A stretch of 64,000 nt of DNA, taken from Erinaceus europaeus. Taxonomy: Eukaryota; Chordata; Mammalia; Eulipotyphla; Erinaceidae. The position numbers and the translations under genes are program-made. The DNA lies in the NCBI RefSeq assembly GCF_950295315.1, contig NC_080168.1, positions 1,233,073 to 1,297,072 on the forward strand, read 5' to 3'. The notes under the pieces were generated by a model. That model saw nothing but the letters and a program-made list of their open reading frames with translations. It was not told the DNA's origin and made no database searches. Positions within the stretch are counted from its first letter, which is position 1, and the number at the start of each line of letters is the position of its first letter. Below, piece after piece: positions 35,104 to 46,042 of this stretch.

Positions 35104-35751
35104 TCTGTCCTCCGAGGAGGCCGCAGGGCGTGTGCTTCTCTCCTGCTCAGAAACCGGGTGGGGGGCTGTGAGGGCCACGGGGTCCCCTCCAGGGCCCCTC
35201 ACTCCATCTGCTCCCCATGCCCCCCAGACACCCGTCCAGGAAGGGTCTGTTCAGGTCACCGGTGGGTCCCTCCTGCCCCAGGGGGCACTCACTGTGAGGG
35301 CAGAAGGGGACACTCTAGCTGCGGAGGTGGCCTCCTATGAGGGGGCAGCCTGGCCTGGTGGGGTCAGTGGGGACAGGTGACGTGACAGTCTGAGGCAGGG
35401 CTAGACACCCTGACCACAGAGCCAGGACCCCAGGCTGGCTGACTGGAGGCACCCAGAGATCTCTGTGTCAGGAGAGAGAGAGGGCAGGGCTGTGTGTCTG
35501 GGAGAGGCCAGGACACAAGGCAGGGCAAGAGGTCAGAGGCCTGAGCAGGGCCCACCCAGCACCCCATGGTGGACGTGGGACCCTGGGGTGTTGCCTCTCC
35601 TCCCCCAGCCCAGGACAAATTGAAGCTTCAGCCTGAGATGAGCTGGTGGGAGTTCCTGGTGGGGGCACCCATCTTCTGCTCACAGTGAAGGTGAGGGTGG
35701 GGTGAAGGTAAGGTTGTCCTGCCTGTGTCTGTAGAATAAAGAGTTGCTGGG

Positions 35752-35965
35752 TGGGCCGGGTGGTGGTGCACCTGGTTGAGCACACACGTTACGGGGCTCA
35801 AGGACCCAGGGTTGAGTCCCCGGTCCCCACCTGCAGGGGCAAAGCTTCACAAGTGGTGAAGCAGGGCTGCAGGTGTCTCTCTGTCTGTCTCCCTGGTTAT
35901 CACCGCCTTCCCTCTCAATTTCTGGCTGTGTCTATCCAATAAATAAAGATTTAAAAGAAAAAAAA
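35752..35965 (+). mobile_element. tRNA-derived SINE (type B)
   Basis: 'ggccgggtggtggtgcacc', 'cggtccccacctgcagggg', 'ttcacaagtggtgaagcagg', tail 'tccaataaataaag'. Confidence 0.9.
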
Positions 35966-35969
35966 GTTG

Positions 35970-36160
35970 CCGGGCTCTAGCTGACCCAGTTAAGTGCAGG
36001 TCGTACTAAGTCAAGGACCCATGCCAGGAGCAGGCTTCTAGTGCCCACTTCCCACCCGCAGGGGGCCGCCTCATGAGCCGTGAAGCAGGTCTGCAGGTGT
36101 CTGTCGCTCCCCCCTTCCCTTTGTCTCTCAGTTTCTTCCTTCGCTATCCAAAAAAAGGAA
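35970..36160 (+). mobile_element. Diverged SINE
   Basis: 'gttgccgggctctagctga', 'cccacttcccacccgcaggg', 'gtgaagcaggtctgcaggtg', and a short A-rich end. Confidence 0.65.
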
Positions 36161-36645
36161 AAAATGGTGGCCAGGAGCTGTTTGGGGATACCCTGGAGGC
36201 CAAGAGGCGTGGTGGAAGGGAGGGAGGGAGGGAGGGAGAGAGAGAGTGATGGGGAGAGAGATAATAAAGGCACAGATAGTCTTGAGGATGGAGAAAGGCC
36301 TGTGAAGTCACCACAGGTCCTGGGAAGGCCTAACAGACTCTGTGGCTTTCCCCATCTTTCCCCAGCTGGGCCGTGAACATGGCTGGCTCCCCACGGCAGA
36401 AGGAGTCAGACTCTGGCCGGAACCTTGGCAGGGGCAGAGAGCTGGGGGAGAGGCGGGAGGGACCGCCACCGGGACCTGAAGCCTGAGGCTGCCTGACCAC
36501 CTGCCCAAGTCCAAAGTCAGGGCCCACACTTTCCAGACTGGGGTGGGGTGGGGGAGGGGGCAGAAGCCTGGCTGCAGCACAGGGAAGTAAAAAAAAAAAA
36601 AAAAAAACCAGACAGGAAGCTTATCTTGAGCAGACGACCCAGCGG
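36161..36645. other. Unassigned; GA-rich run near 36215-36250
   Basis: Contains (GGGA)n/(GA)n and a poly-A run near 36589. No gene is seen. Confidence 0.4.
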
Positions 36646-36835
36646 AGCAGGCTGGGTGGTGGCACACCCGGTCAAGTGCAGTTACCATGTGCAAGGATCT
36701 GGGTTCGAGCCAGCACTCCCCTCCTGCAGGAGGGGAGCTTCAAGAGCAGCAGAGCAGGTGTGTCTCTCTCCCTCCCTACTACCTGCCCTCTCCCCTCTCA
36801 ATCTCTCTCTCTTCTAGCAAATGAAAGAAAGAAAG
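36646..36835 (+). mobile_element. tRNA-derived SINE (type B), diverged
   Basis: 'ggctgggtggtggcacacc', 'ctgggttcgagcc', 'ccctctcaatctctctct'. Confidence 0.75.
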
Positions 36836-36997
36836 GGGGGATGTTTACCAGGAGCCGTGATTTCAGAAATAACCTCAGCAGTAGTTATATAAATAAAAAA
36901 ATAAAAGGAAGAAAAACGCGACACCCAGTGCAAGAAAATATCCCCAGACCCTCAATTAGAAAATATTTGGGGATGGAAGGAAAAATAAGATTCTGAA

Positions 36998-37262
36998 AGC
37001 TGGGTGTCGGAGCGCAGGGGGTAAGCTCAGGTGGCGCGAAGCGCAGGGACCGGCATAAGGATCCTGGTTCAAGCCCCCGGCTCCCCACCTGCAGGGGAGT
37101 CGCTGCACAGGCGGTGAAGCAGGTCTGCAGGTGTCTGTCTTTCTCTCCCCCTCTCTGTCTTCCCCTCCTCTCTCCATTTCTCTCTGTCCTATCCAACAAT
37201 GATGACATCAATAACAACAACAATAAAAAAACAAGGGCAACAAAAGGGAAAATAAATAAATA
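36998..37262 (+). mobile_element. tRNA-derived SINE (type A)
   Basis: 'aagctcaggtggcgcgaagc', 'tcgctgcacaggcggtgaag', AT-rich tail. Confidence 0.9.
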
Positions 37263-37287
37263 TAAAAAAAAAAAATAAAATAAAATA

Positions 37288-37590
37288 TGGGAGTCGGGCG
37301 GTAGCGCAGTGGCTTAAGCGCAGGTGGCGCAAAGCTCAAGGACCAGCATAAGGATCCCGGTTCAAGCCCCCGGCTCCCCACCTGCAGGGGAGTCGCTTCA
37401 CAGGCGGTGAAGCAGGTCTGCAGGTGTCTGTCTTTCTCTCCCCCTCTCTGTCTTCCCCTCCTCTCTCCATTTCTCTCAGTCCTATCCAACAACGACGACA
37501 TCAAAAACAACTACAACAATAAAACAACTAGGGCAACAAAAGGGAAATAAATAAATATAAAAAATAAAAAATAATATATATATATATATA
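37288..37590 (+). mobile_element. tRNA-derived SINE (type A)
   Basis: 'gggagtcgggcggtagcgc' head, standard body, tail running into a (TA)n near 37574-37592. Confidence 0.95.
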
Positions 37591-37734
37591 TATTCTGAAA
37601 GCTTTAAGTTTCTGTGAACAACTTTCCCAGGGAGTGACACAGCCAAGGCAGCGGAGTGTGGAGTCGTGCTGACAGAGGCCGAGAGCAAGAGAACTGGGTC
37701 ACCTACACAGTGGGACTGGCCACTAAATGAGGGG

Positions 37735-38030
37735 TAGGGGCGGGGAGTGCCACACCTGGCTCGCTGCCTGCCACACAAAGCACAAGGACCCGTGCGGGGA
37801 TCTGGGTTCGAGCCCCCGGATCCCCTCCTGCAGGGGAGACACCTCTCAAGCAGTGAAGCAGGTCTGCAGGTGTCTCTCTGTCTCTCTCCCTCTCTGTCTC
37901 CCTTCCTCTCTCTATTTCTCTCTGTCCTAGCCAACAAAAATGACAGCAATAACAATAATAATCACAACAACAATGATTAACAACAAGGGCAATGAAAGAG
38001 AAAAAATGGCCTCCAGGAGCAGTGGATAAA
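37735..38030 (+). mobile_element. tRNA-derived SINE (type A), diverged
   Basis: 'gcacaaggacccgtgcgggg', 'gggttcgagcccccggatcc', tail with AAT/AAC units. Confidence 0.85.
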
Positions 38031-38129
38031 CAAATAAAGCAAAATCAGGAAAAGAATTGTCTGCTGGGGCTGAGTTGTTTCTCCCTTCCTGCTTTTTTTT
38101 TTTTAAAGATTATTTTTCTTTTTTTTTTA

Positions 38130-38417
38130 TAAATAAATTTTTAAAATATTTTATTTTATTTATTTATTCCCTTTTGTTGCCCTTGTTGTTTTATTGTTGT
38201 AGTTATTATTGTTGTCGTTGTTGGATAGGACAGAAATGGAGAGAGGAGGGGAAGACAGAGAGGGGGAGAGAAAGACAGACACCTGCAGACCTGCTTCACC
38301 GCCTGTGAAGCGACTCCCCTGCAGGTGGGGAGCCGGGGTTCGAACCGGGATCCTTATGCTGGTCCTTGTGCTTTGCGCCACCTGCGCTTAACCTGCTGCG
38401 CTACAGCCCGACTCCCT
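38130..38417 (-). mobile_element. tRNA-derived SINE (type A), reverse
   Basis: 'ttcccttttgttgcccttgt' through 'ctgctgcgctacagcccgac'. Confidence 0.9.
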
Positions 38418-38424
38418 ATTTTTC

Positions 38425-38570
38425 TTTTTTTAATTTACTTATTCATAAGAAAGATAGGAGGAGAGAAAGAACCAGTCATCACTCTGGTACATGTGCTGCC
38501 AGGGATCAAACTCAGGACCTCATGCTTGAGAGTCTAGTGCCTTAGCCACCGCGCCACCTCCCAGACCATG
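38425..38570 (-). mobile_element. tRNA-derived SINE (type D), reverse
   Basis: 'agaaccagtcatcactctgg', 'gggatcaaactcaggacct', 'cttagccaccgcgccacc'. Confidence 0.85.
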
Positions 38571-39110
38571 TTCCTTCCTGCTTTTGACATGTAGGAAGCC
38601 GCAGTGGCGGTCAGTGTGAGGCTGGAGCTGTGATGCAGAGCAGGGAGCCCAGTGGGAACTTGGGGGATATGGTTGGCTGTGTTTCTGGGGCTCGCCGGAA
38701 CCCTGAGCACCAGAGCTTCAGCCTTGCCTGACGTCACCTGTCACCTGCCACCTGCCGGTCCCATTCCAGATGTCACCTCCCCCAGTGCCCAGAAGTCACC
38801 TCCCCCAGTGGCCCTACTGCCTGGAATCCAGATCCAAGTCTCCCAAGCTTTCTCCCACCCCCACCTCCTACTGGGCTGGGCTCCCTCGAAGCTACTTCCC
38901 TGCCTCCTCTTCCAGTGGCTGCACATCTCCAGTCTCCGCCCGTCTTCTCTGAACGAGCGTGTGTGAGCATGTCTCATGGAGCACCTGTGGGTGAGGAGAT
39001 AGCTCAGTTCTAGAGGGCTGGGCAGCCATGAGGCCCTGGGGTAGATGCCCTGGATCCAAAACTGGAAATTGCTTGGGCCTCTAGAGAGAGGTTGTAAAAA
39101 TAAATAGGGG
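38571..39110. other. Unassigned unique sequence
   Basis: No gene is recognised; short open frames only. Confidence 0.4.
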
Positions 39111-39111
39111 C

Positions 39112-39370
39112 CCGGGCAGTAGTGCAGCGGGTTAAGCACACAGAGTGCAAAGCACAAGGACCCATGCAAGGATCCCAGTTCCAGCCTCAGGCTCCCTACC
39201 TGCAGGGGGGTTGCTTCACAGGCGGTGAAGCAGGTCTGCAGGTGTCTGTCTTTCTCTCCTCCTCTGTCTTCCCCTCCTCTCTCCATTTCTCTCTGCTTAT
39301 CCAACGACAGCAATGACAACAATAATAACAACAACAATAAACAACAAGGGCAACAAAGGGGAAAAAATAT
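39112..39370 (+). mobile_element. tRNA-derived SINE (type A)
   Basis: 'ggcagtagtgcagcgggtta', 'ttgcttcacaggcggtgaag', AAT/AAC tail. Confidence 0.9.
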
Positions 39371-39465
39371 CCTCCAGGAGCAGTGGATTTGTAGAGCAGG
39401 CACCGAGCCCCAATGATAACCCAGGAGGCAAAAATAAATCAATAAAATAAATAAGTAAATAAATA

Positions 39466-39760
39466 AGGGCCAGGTGGTGTGGCACACCTGGTTGAGCACT
39501 CACATCACAATGCACAAAGATCTGGGTTCAAACCCCCAGCTCCCCACCTGCAGGGGAGTCACTTCACAGGCGGTGAAGCAGGTCTGCAGGTGTCTGTCTT
39601 TCTCTCCCCTCTCTGTCTTCCCCTCCTCTCTCCATTTCTCTCTGTCCTATATAACAATAATGATGTCAATAACTACAACAATAATAACTACAACAACAAT
39701 AAAAAAAAAACAAGGGCAACAACAGGGAAAATAAATAAATATTAAAAAGTTTTTAAAAAA
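39466..39760 (+). mobile_element. tRNA-derived SINE (type A)
   Basis: 'gccaggtggtgtggcacacc' head resembles type B but the body 'tcacttcacaggcggtgaag' and tail are type A. Confidence 0.85.
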
Positions 39761-39834
39761 ATCAACCCTAGCCAGGGCCCCCCTCTGCCCGGACCCCCTA
39801 CTAATTCATATTTCATATATATCTATAAATAAAA

Positions 39835-40025
39835 TCTTTTTATATATTACTAGTGAGAGACAGAGAAATTGAGAGGGGCTGGGGGAGATAGAGAGGGAGA
39901 GAGACCTGCAGCCCTGCTTCACCACTCGTAAAGCTTCCCCCTGCAGGTGGGGACCAGGGACTTGAACTTGGGTTCTGTCCACTGTAGTGTGAGCGCTCAA
40001 CCAGGTGCACCACCACCTGCCCCCC
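39835..40025 (-). mobile_element. tRNA-derived SINE (type B), reverse
   Basis: 'gagagacagagaaattgag', 'gcagccctgcttcaccactc', 'caaccaggtgcaccacc'. Confidence 0.85.
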
Positions 40026-40920
40026 CCATTCCCCTGTGATCTCGTGTCCTACTCAGGACCCTGTTGTTGACAATCACTCCTCATACTCAGAGCTTTCTGA
40101 GCCCCCGGCCCCCCACCCGTGTGTGCCAAGACCTTCCCTGTGACCTCTGTGAGGACCAGGCCACGAGCCTCGGGCACAAGCAGGGGGGCCGTGGTCAGTG
40201 TGGGCCAGTCCTCTGCCTGGCGTCCAGGACCCTGACAGCCATGTGCGCATACATGCACACACTCCACGCAGGCACTGGCAGCTGGGTCACCCCTCCAGGA
40301 GACCTTCTCTCTATACCCCCACCCTGCACCTCACCTCACCACCCCTCCCCACTCACCTCCCCACCTCCGTTCACACCTCCTCTCACTGTAGGGTGAGGGC
40401 CACAGGAAACTCCCTCCTCAGCTTCCCAGCAGGCGGCTCAGGGCGGGTGGGGTGAGGTGGGGGACACCCACTGTCTCTGAGCTCTGTGGCAGTCCTGTAG
40501 ACCCCACACTCTGTCCCTGGGTCCCTTGGTGTGGTCAGTGTGGGTGACTCTGAGCCCTCCTGTGAGGCTAGGGTCCCCTGAGGGCTGTGTGCTGTGCTGC
40601 CCCGAGCCCCAGTGGCCTCTCAGAGGCAAGAGGAGGGCCATCTCTCCCCATCCTGCCTGCTCTCAGCACACGCCTCCCACAGAGAGGGTGTCCTGGCTCT
40701 CAGAGCCCCCCCAGAACCCACCCCTCCTGGTAGGCCACCAGCTGCCCTGTGCTGCCCTGGCCCCCACTGCAGTCCCTGCCAGCCCCCAGTGACCCCAGCC
40801 TCAGATGATGTTTCCTGCTAGCCAGAAGCCCTGAATTATGGGGGTGAGGAAAGGCGGGGTGCCTGGGGCTCTGAGTGCACTGGGGGCAGGACTTGGGGGG
40901 CTACCAGGTAGAATATTCAT
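40026..40920. other. Unassigned unique sequence
   Basis: No gene or repeat family recognised between the SINE cluster and the minisatellite. Confidence 0.4.
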
Positions 40921-40924
40921 GTGT

Positions 40925-41516
40925 TGGGGTAGGGGAGAGGATGGGGATCCCAGGTTGTAGGGGACAGGGGAGAGGATGGGGGATCCCAGGATGTAGAGGA
41001 CAGGGGAGAGGATGGGGGATCCCAGGATATAGGGGACAGGGGTGAGGATGGGGGATCCCAGGATGTAGGGGACAGGGGTGAGGATGGGGATCCCAGGATG
41101 TAGGGGACAGGGGTGAGGATGGGGATCCCAGGATATAGGGGACAGTGGAGAGGATGGGGGATCCCAGGATGTAGGGGACAGGGGTGAGGATGGGGATCCC
41201 AGGATATAGGGGACAGGGGTGAGGATGGGGATCCCAGGATGTAAGGGACAGGGGAGAGGATGGGGGATCCTAGGATATAGGGGACAGGGGTGAGGATGGG
41301 GGATCCCAGGATATAGGGGACAGGGGAGAGGATGGGGGATCCTAGCATATAGGGGACAGGGGTGAGGATGGGGGATCCCAGGATGTCGTGAACCGGGGAG
41401 AGGATGGAGGATCCTAGGATATAGGGGACTGGGGTGAGGATGGGGATCCCAGGATGTAGGGGACAGGGGTGAGGATGGGGGATCCCAGGATGTAGGTCAC
41501 AGGGGTAAAGATGGGG
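40925..41516. repeat. Minisatellite, ~31-36 bp unit, left part
   Basis: About 17 copies of 'gatgggggatcccaggatgt' plus 'aggggacaggggtgag'. It is interrupted by the LTR element at 41517 and resumes at 43989. Confidence 0.95.
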
Positions 41517-41939
41517 TGTCGTATGCTTTACATTGGCTTGTTCTAGCCCTCCCCCTCCAAGAGAATTGGATGAGTCCTGTTAATTTCGCGGGCCTGTTTG
41601 GCCCCGCCCCAAGGGACCCTGGGAGAGGGTTCCGGAGTCCGAGAGTTCCTGAGTTCCCCAGTGACAGAGTTCCTGAGTTCCGGAGTTCGAGAGTGCGAGA
41701 GTGCGAGAGTTTCTGAGTTCGAGAGTAAGGGAGAGGGTTCCTGAGTTCCAGAGTAAGAGAGAGTGCTTGCGCCGCCGCAAAGAGACAGCAGAGTTCTGTT
41801 TGGTGATTAGTTTGTCTTAGTTTGTGAATCGTTGTTCCTGAATAAAGAAATACAGCTGCCCTGCCCAGCCGTTGTCTCCGCGTCTCTGTTACCCGCCGTG
41901 AAGCAAGCCCGGCCAGAGCCTCTGAAAATTTTAACAACA
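41517..41939 (+). repeat. 5' LTR (423 bp)
   Basis: Contains the polyadenylation hexamer in 'ctgaataaagaaatac' and an internal GAGTTCC/GAGAGT-rich simple repeat. It has 16 more bases than the 3' LTR in that repeat. Confidence 0.92.
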
Positions 41940-42009
41940 AATGGCGCCCACGTGGACCTGACCTGCGCATCTCTCAGATAAGTAAAGACAATTTGGCTAC
42001 CTATGTACT

Positions 42010-42843
42010 ATGGCCTTCTCTTCTGCTTGTGAAGAGATCTCCAAAGGCCTCTGCTCTTTCTTCACGAGACTGTTTTGCTGTTTCTGGAACATTTATCTCT
42101 GGACCACTCTGTGGTTTCCACTCGCTCTGGCGAACTCACAACAGCCAGCGGGAAGAGCCAGCGGGCGGGAGGCAAGGCGCGGAGCTGCTGTTTCCACCTG
42201 GTCAAACAGCCAGCCAGCCGGCTGCGCCCAGACAACCCCGCGCACCGCGCCAGCAACCCCGCAGCCCCGCAGCCCGCAGGAGGCCTACGCCACCATGCAA
42301 GAGCCCGATGCCAGCACGCTAGAGCCCGATGCCAACATGCTGGAGCCCGATGCCAACATGCTGGAGCCTGAGGCCAACATGCTGGAGCCTGAGGCCAGCC
42401 CACAGGAGCCGGCTCTCCACCGCGTGGTGCAGGGCACTGGACGCTTGATCCCTCCACGCTGCTCGGCCACTGCAAACAGGGCAGCAGACATGGCAGGGCC
42501 ATGGGGCAGGGCCGCGGCGTTCTATCATGGCCGCCACCCCTGGGCACCTAGGCTCACGCCTTCTACAAAGATGGCCTGCCTGCCCTCTTTCTATGAATTC
42601 TGGAACCATCCCGGGCCTCCCGGACCCCCGGGCTCCCTGCCAAAACTGGGCACACGAGATCTCCAGCCGCCGGTCCGGTCTGAAGGCAGACAAGCTGGAG
42701 TATGCAGAGATTTGTGCAGAGATCGCAACCTGCAATTCCTAGAAGTGGAGCTGCTCGGAAATGGAGCTGCCATTTCCATGGGTTCACCATCCGGAGGTGG
42801 TGGGAAGCCACCTCCGGATGGTGAACCCCCCCCCAATAACTAA
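42010..42843 (+). other. 277-codon open frame inside the LTR element, function unknown
   Basis: The first ATG is about 70 bases after the primer-binding site. The N-terminal 45 residues include a Cys/aromatic-rich hydrophobic run (about residues 15-41) that could act as a signal or membrane segment. Near residues 95-130 a short unit ending in 'EP(D/E)ANML' is repeated. The C-terminal part is Gly/Pro-rich and is encoded by the hairpin at 42781-42827. I recognise no retroviral domain. It may be a chance frame in the leader. Confidence 0.4.
42781..42827. other. Perfect 20-bp hairpin in the LTR element
   Basis: Arms 42781-42800 and 42808-42827 are exact inverse complements with a 7-base loop (tgggaag). 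This is far beyond chance for the local composition. Confidence 0.9.
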
Positions 42844-43100
42844 GACAATATAGATTTAAATTCGTGTTTAAAATGACATGTCTTCGTAACAAAGGTTTCT
42901 CTCCTCGTGTATTAATGACTATGTTTATGTGTATGTTTAAAGTTTGGTAAACAGTAGCTTTAAGGCTAAAATTCTTACTAGTCAAAGATAAATGAAAAAG
43001 GTTTTCAACGTAATTCTCATAAAGATAAAAATTAACTTACATTTAAAGTCTGAGGTAAAAATTAGTTAACAATCAATATATTTCAACTAAGTTGGTCTAA

Positions 43101-43345
43101 ACAAAAGGTTAAATAGACTTGTTGATATGTAAAACACTACCTTCTCTATTAGAAATGGTAGATCGCACAATGGCTATGCTAATTATTCTCATGCCTGAGG
43201 TTTCCTCTCCGGCCCACACCTAGGGTGTGTCTCCATCTTGAATGGGTGTAACAAAAGGTTAAAAGACGTTGTTGATATGTAAAAGTCTCAAATTCCTTCT
43301 CTATTAGAAATGTTAGATCGTGCAGTAGATATGCTAATAACAAGT
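43101..43345. repeat. Two-copy direct repeat upstream of the polypurine tract
   Basis: Segments near 43101-43175 and 43250-43345 share 'acaaaaggttaaa', 'gttgatatgtaaaa', 'ccttctctattagaaatg' and 'tagatcg', about 150 bases apart. Confidence 0.8.
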
Positions 43346-43581
43346 TTTGTTTCATAGTAAGTAAGTTGCAGCCAGCTGCCTGTGGGACCCTAGGCCGTTC
43401 TCCGCCCCCATGCAAATGCCCGTCGAGGCAAGTAGCCCCCCAGAGGCAAGAAATGTTTTTTTTTTCAGATATGGCCCCCTCAGGCCTTCCCTTGGCAACA
43501 TGCTGGTTTTGGTTATATATGTTTCTGTTCACCCCACACCCTTGATACTATAGTCATTTAGTTAAAAAGAAAAGGGGGAAT

Positions 43582-43988
43582 TGTCGTATGCTTTACATTG
43601 GCTTGTTCTAGCCCTCCCCCGCCAAGAGAATTGGATGAGTCCTGTTAATTTCGCGGGCCTGTTTGGCCCCGCCCCAAGGGACCCTGGGAGAGGGTTCCTG
43701 AGTTCCCCAGTGACAGAGTTCCTGAGTTCCGGAGTTCGAGAGTGCGAGAGTGCGAGAGTTTCTGAGTTCGAGAGTAAGGGAGAGGGTTCCTGAGTTCCAG
43801 AGTAAGAGAGAGTGCTTGCGCCTCCGCAAAGAGACAGCAGAGTTCTGTTTGGTGATTAGTTTGTCTTAGTTTGTGAATCGTTGTTCCTGAATAAAGAAAT
43901 ACAGCTGCCCTGCCCAGCCGTTGTCTCCGCGTCTCTGTTACCCGCCGTGAAGCAAGCCCGGCCAGAGCCTCTGAAAATTTTAACAACA
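43582..43988 (+). repeat. 3' LTR (407 bp)
   Basis: Matches the 5' LTR except for the 16-base gap and about two substitutions (near 43611 and in 'gcgcctccgc'). Confidence 0.92.
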
Positions 43989-43990
43989 AT

Positions 43991-44375
43991 GGGGGATCCC
44001 AGGTTGTAGGGGACAGGGGAGAGGATGGGGATCCCATGATGTAGGGGACAGGGGTGACGATGGGGATCCCAGGTTGTAGGGGACAGGGGTGAGGATGGGG
44101 ATCCCTGGATGTAGGGGACGGGTGAGGATGGGGGATCCCAGGATGTAGGGGACAGGGGTGAGGATGGGGGATCCCATGATGTAAGGGACAGGGGTGAGGA
44201 TGGGGATCCCAGGATGTAGGGGACAGGGTTGAAGATGGGGGATCCCTTGATGTAGGGGACAGGGGTGAGGATGGGGATCCCATGATGTAGGGGACAGGGG
44301 TGAGGATGGGGATCCCAGGATGTAGGGGACAGGGGTGAGGATGGGGGATCCCAGGATGTACTGGAGAGGATGGGG
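43991..44375. repeat. Minisatellite, ~31-36 bp unit, right part
   Basis: Continuation of the array at 40925-41516 beyond the LTR element. It adjoins the inner end of GPR35 arm 2. Confidence 0.95.
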
Positions 44376-44384
44376 ACCTCACTC

Positions 44385-46042
44385 CCGCAGCTAGAGTGTC
44401 CCCCTCTGCCCTCACAGTGAGTGCCCCCTGGGGCAGGAGGGACCCACCGGTGATCTGAACAGACCCTTCCTGGACGGGTGTCTGGGGGGCATGGGGAGCA
44501 GATGGAGTGAGGGGGCCCCCTGGAGGGGACCCCGTGGCCCTCACAGGCCCCCACCCGGTTTCTGAGCAGGAGAGAAGCACACGCCCTGCGGCCTTCTCGG
44601 AGGACAGATTTATTGGAGGGGGTCAGGGGCCAGAGCGCCCCCAGAGCCAGCAGGTGCCCTCCTGGGGCCCCTGTGAGCCAGAGACCAGCTGTCCACCCAT
44701 GGGGCCCCCAGGCTCAGCCTTGCCTGCCCCCTCCTGTCGCAGCTCTGCAGTGGCCACGTCCCCACCTTGGTGGTCCTGCCCACACAGAGCTCTGGAGAGT
44801 GAGCCCCCCGGGCCCATGGTCTGGGGTCCAGCTCCATGTCAGTCCTCAGCGTCCATCCTGCCTCAGGCCTGTCAGGTCCCAGGGCGCCATGTGGTCAGGG
44901 CAGCCGTGCCGCCTCCGGCCTTGTAAGGCTCCCCAGGCTCTCTGTTGGTCAGTGAGTGGCCCCCAGTTCCATGAGGTCAGGGGCGTCCATCCTGCCTCAG
45001 GGCTTGTAGTTACCCTGAGTCCCACGTGGCCAGGGGCGTCCAGTTCCATGTTGGTCAGGGGCGTCCACCCTGCCGCAGGCCTGTCTGTCTGTCCCAGGGT
45101 CCACGTGGCCAGTACCTCCTCATCCAGGTGGGCGCCCCCGCGGGAGCCAGCCCCCCACAGCCCCGGCCGGCCGGGCTCTAGGCTCTAGGCTCTAGGCTCT
45201 AGGCCACGGTCACGCTCAGCGTGTCCCGGGTGGGCTGGGGGCTGGGGCGGTGCGGCGTGGGCCTGGCCGCCTGGCGGAAGTCGCTGGCCATGTAGTAGTA
45301 GGACACGGCGTCCAGGCAGCAGTTGGCGTCCGAGAGCTTGGCGGTGGCGGCCAGGGCGCAGCGGATGCCGCAGGGCAGCGTGCCCAGGGCCAGGCAGGCG
45401 GTGAGCACGGCGTGCAGGGGCAGGAAGCAGACGAGGAAGACGGCCAGGTGCGCCAGCACCATGCGGGCCGCGCGGCAGCTGGCCCGGGCCTGCGCGGGGT
45501 CCCCCGGAGGCCGGCGCACCAGGCCTGCCACCACGCCCAGGGAGCAGAAGGCCAGCACGGCCAGGGGCGGGTAGAAGCCGACCAGGGAGAAGGCCACGGT
45601 GGGCGAGGGCCCTGGGGCGCCGCTGGAGAAGCAGAAGCCACCGCGGTGAGAGGCCAGGAGCCCGCGGGCCAGCAGGGAGCCGGCCACCAGCGCCCAGAGC
45701 CCCAGGCACACGGCCAGGGCCTGGCGGGGCGAGCGCAGCCCGCGGGCGCGCAGGGGGTGGCGCACGGCCACGTAGCGGTCCAGGGCGATGGCCGCCGTCA
45801 GTCCGATGCTCATGTACCGGTTGGCCAGGTAGACGCCCTGGGACAGCCGGCAGAAGGCCGTGTCCCCCAGCTCCTGCAGGGAGCGCAGGAAGAAGGGCAG
45901 CGTGCACAGCAGACACAGGTCGGCCAGCGCCAGGTTGGCCATGTACACGCGGGTCTCCGTCCACACCCGCAGGCGCCGGCACAGCACCCACAGCGCCGCC
46001 CCGTTGAGGGGCAGCCCCAGCGCCAGCAGGCAGCCCAGGTAG
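44385..46042 (-). repeat. GPR35 inverted duplication, arm 2
   Basis: Inverse copy of 33670-35324. The spacer between arms is about 9.06 kb. Confidence 0.95.
44609..44614 (-). promoter_or_regulatory. GPR35 copy 2 polyadenylation signal
   Basis: AATAAA on the minus strand (TTTATT as given), matching the copy 1 signal. Confidence 0.75.

Larger units (their letters stand above)
33670..35324 (+). repeat. GPR35 inverted duplication, arm 1
   Basis: 1.66 kb that matches 44385-46042 on the other strand at about 98-99% by eye. It starts inside the coding exon at 'ctacctgggc' and ends at 'cactctagctgcgg' past the polyadenylation signal. Confidence 0.95.
41517..43988 (+). mobile_element. Complete non-autonomous ERV/LTR element, betaretrovirus-like
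   Basis: Two direct LTRs (41517-41939 and 43582-43988) enclose 1.64 kb. Each LTR starts TGTCG and ends AACA. The 5' LTR is followed after two bases by tggcgcccacgtggac, which resembles a primer-binding site for tRNA-Lys(1,2). A purine tract (aaaaagaaaaggggg.., 43564-43580) precedes the 3' LTR. The element is flanked by the 6-base duplication ATGGGG (41511-41516, 43989-43994), the size usual for class II elements. No gag, pol or env similarity is seen, so it must depend on enzymes from elsewhere. The LTRs differ only by one 16-base indel and about two substitutions, so the insertion is recent. Confidence 0.92.

Noticed and set aside
40925..44375. CRISPR-like array of regular repeats
   Set aside because: Units are contiguous tandem copies without unique spacers, in a mammalian genome.
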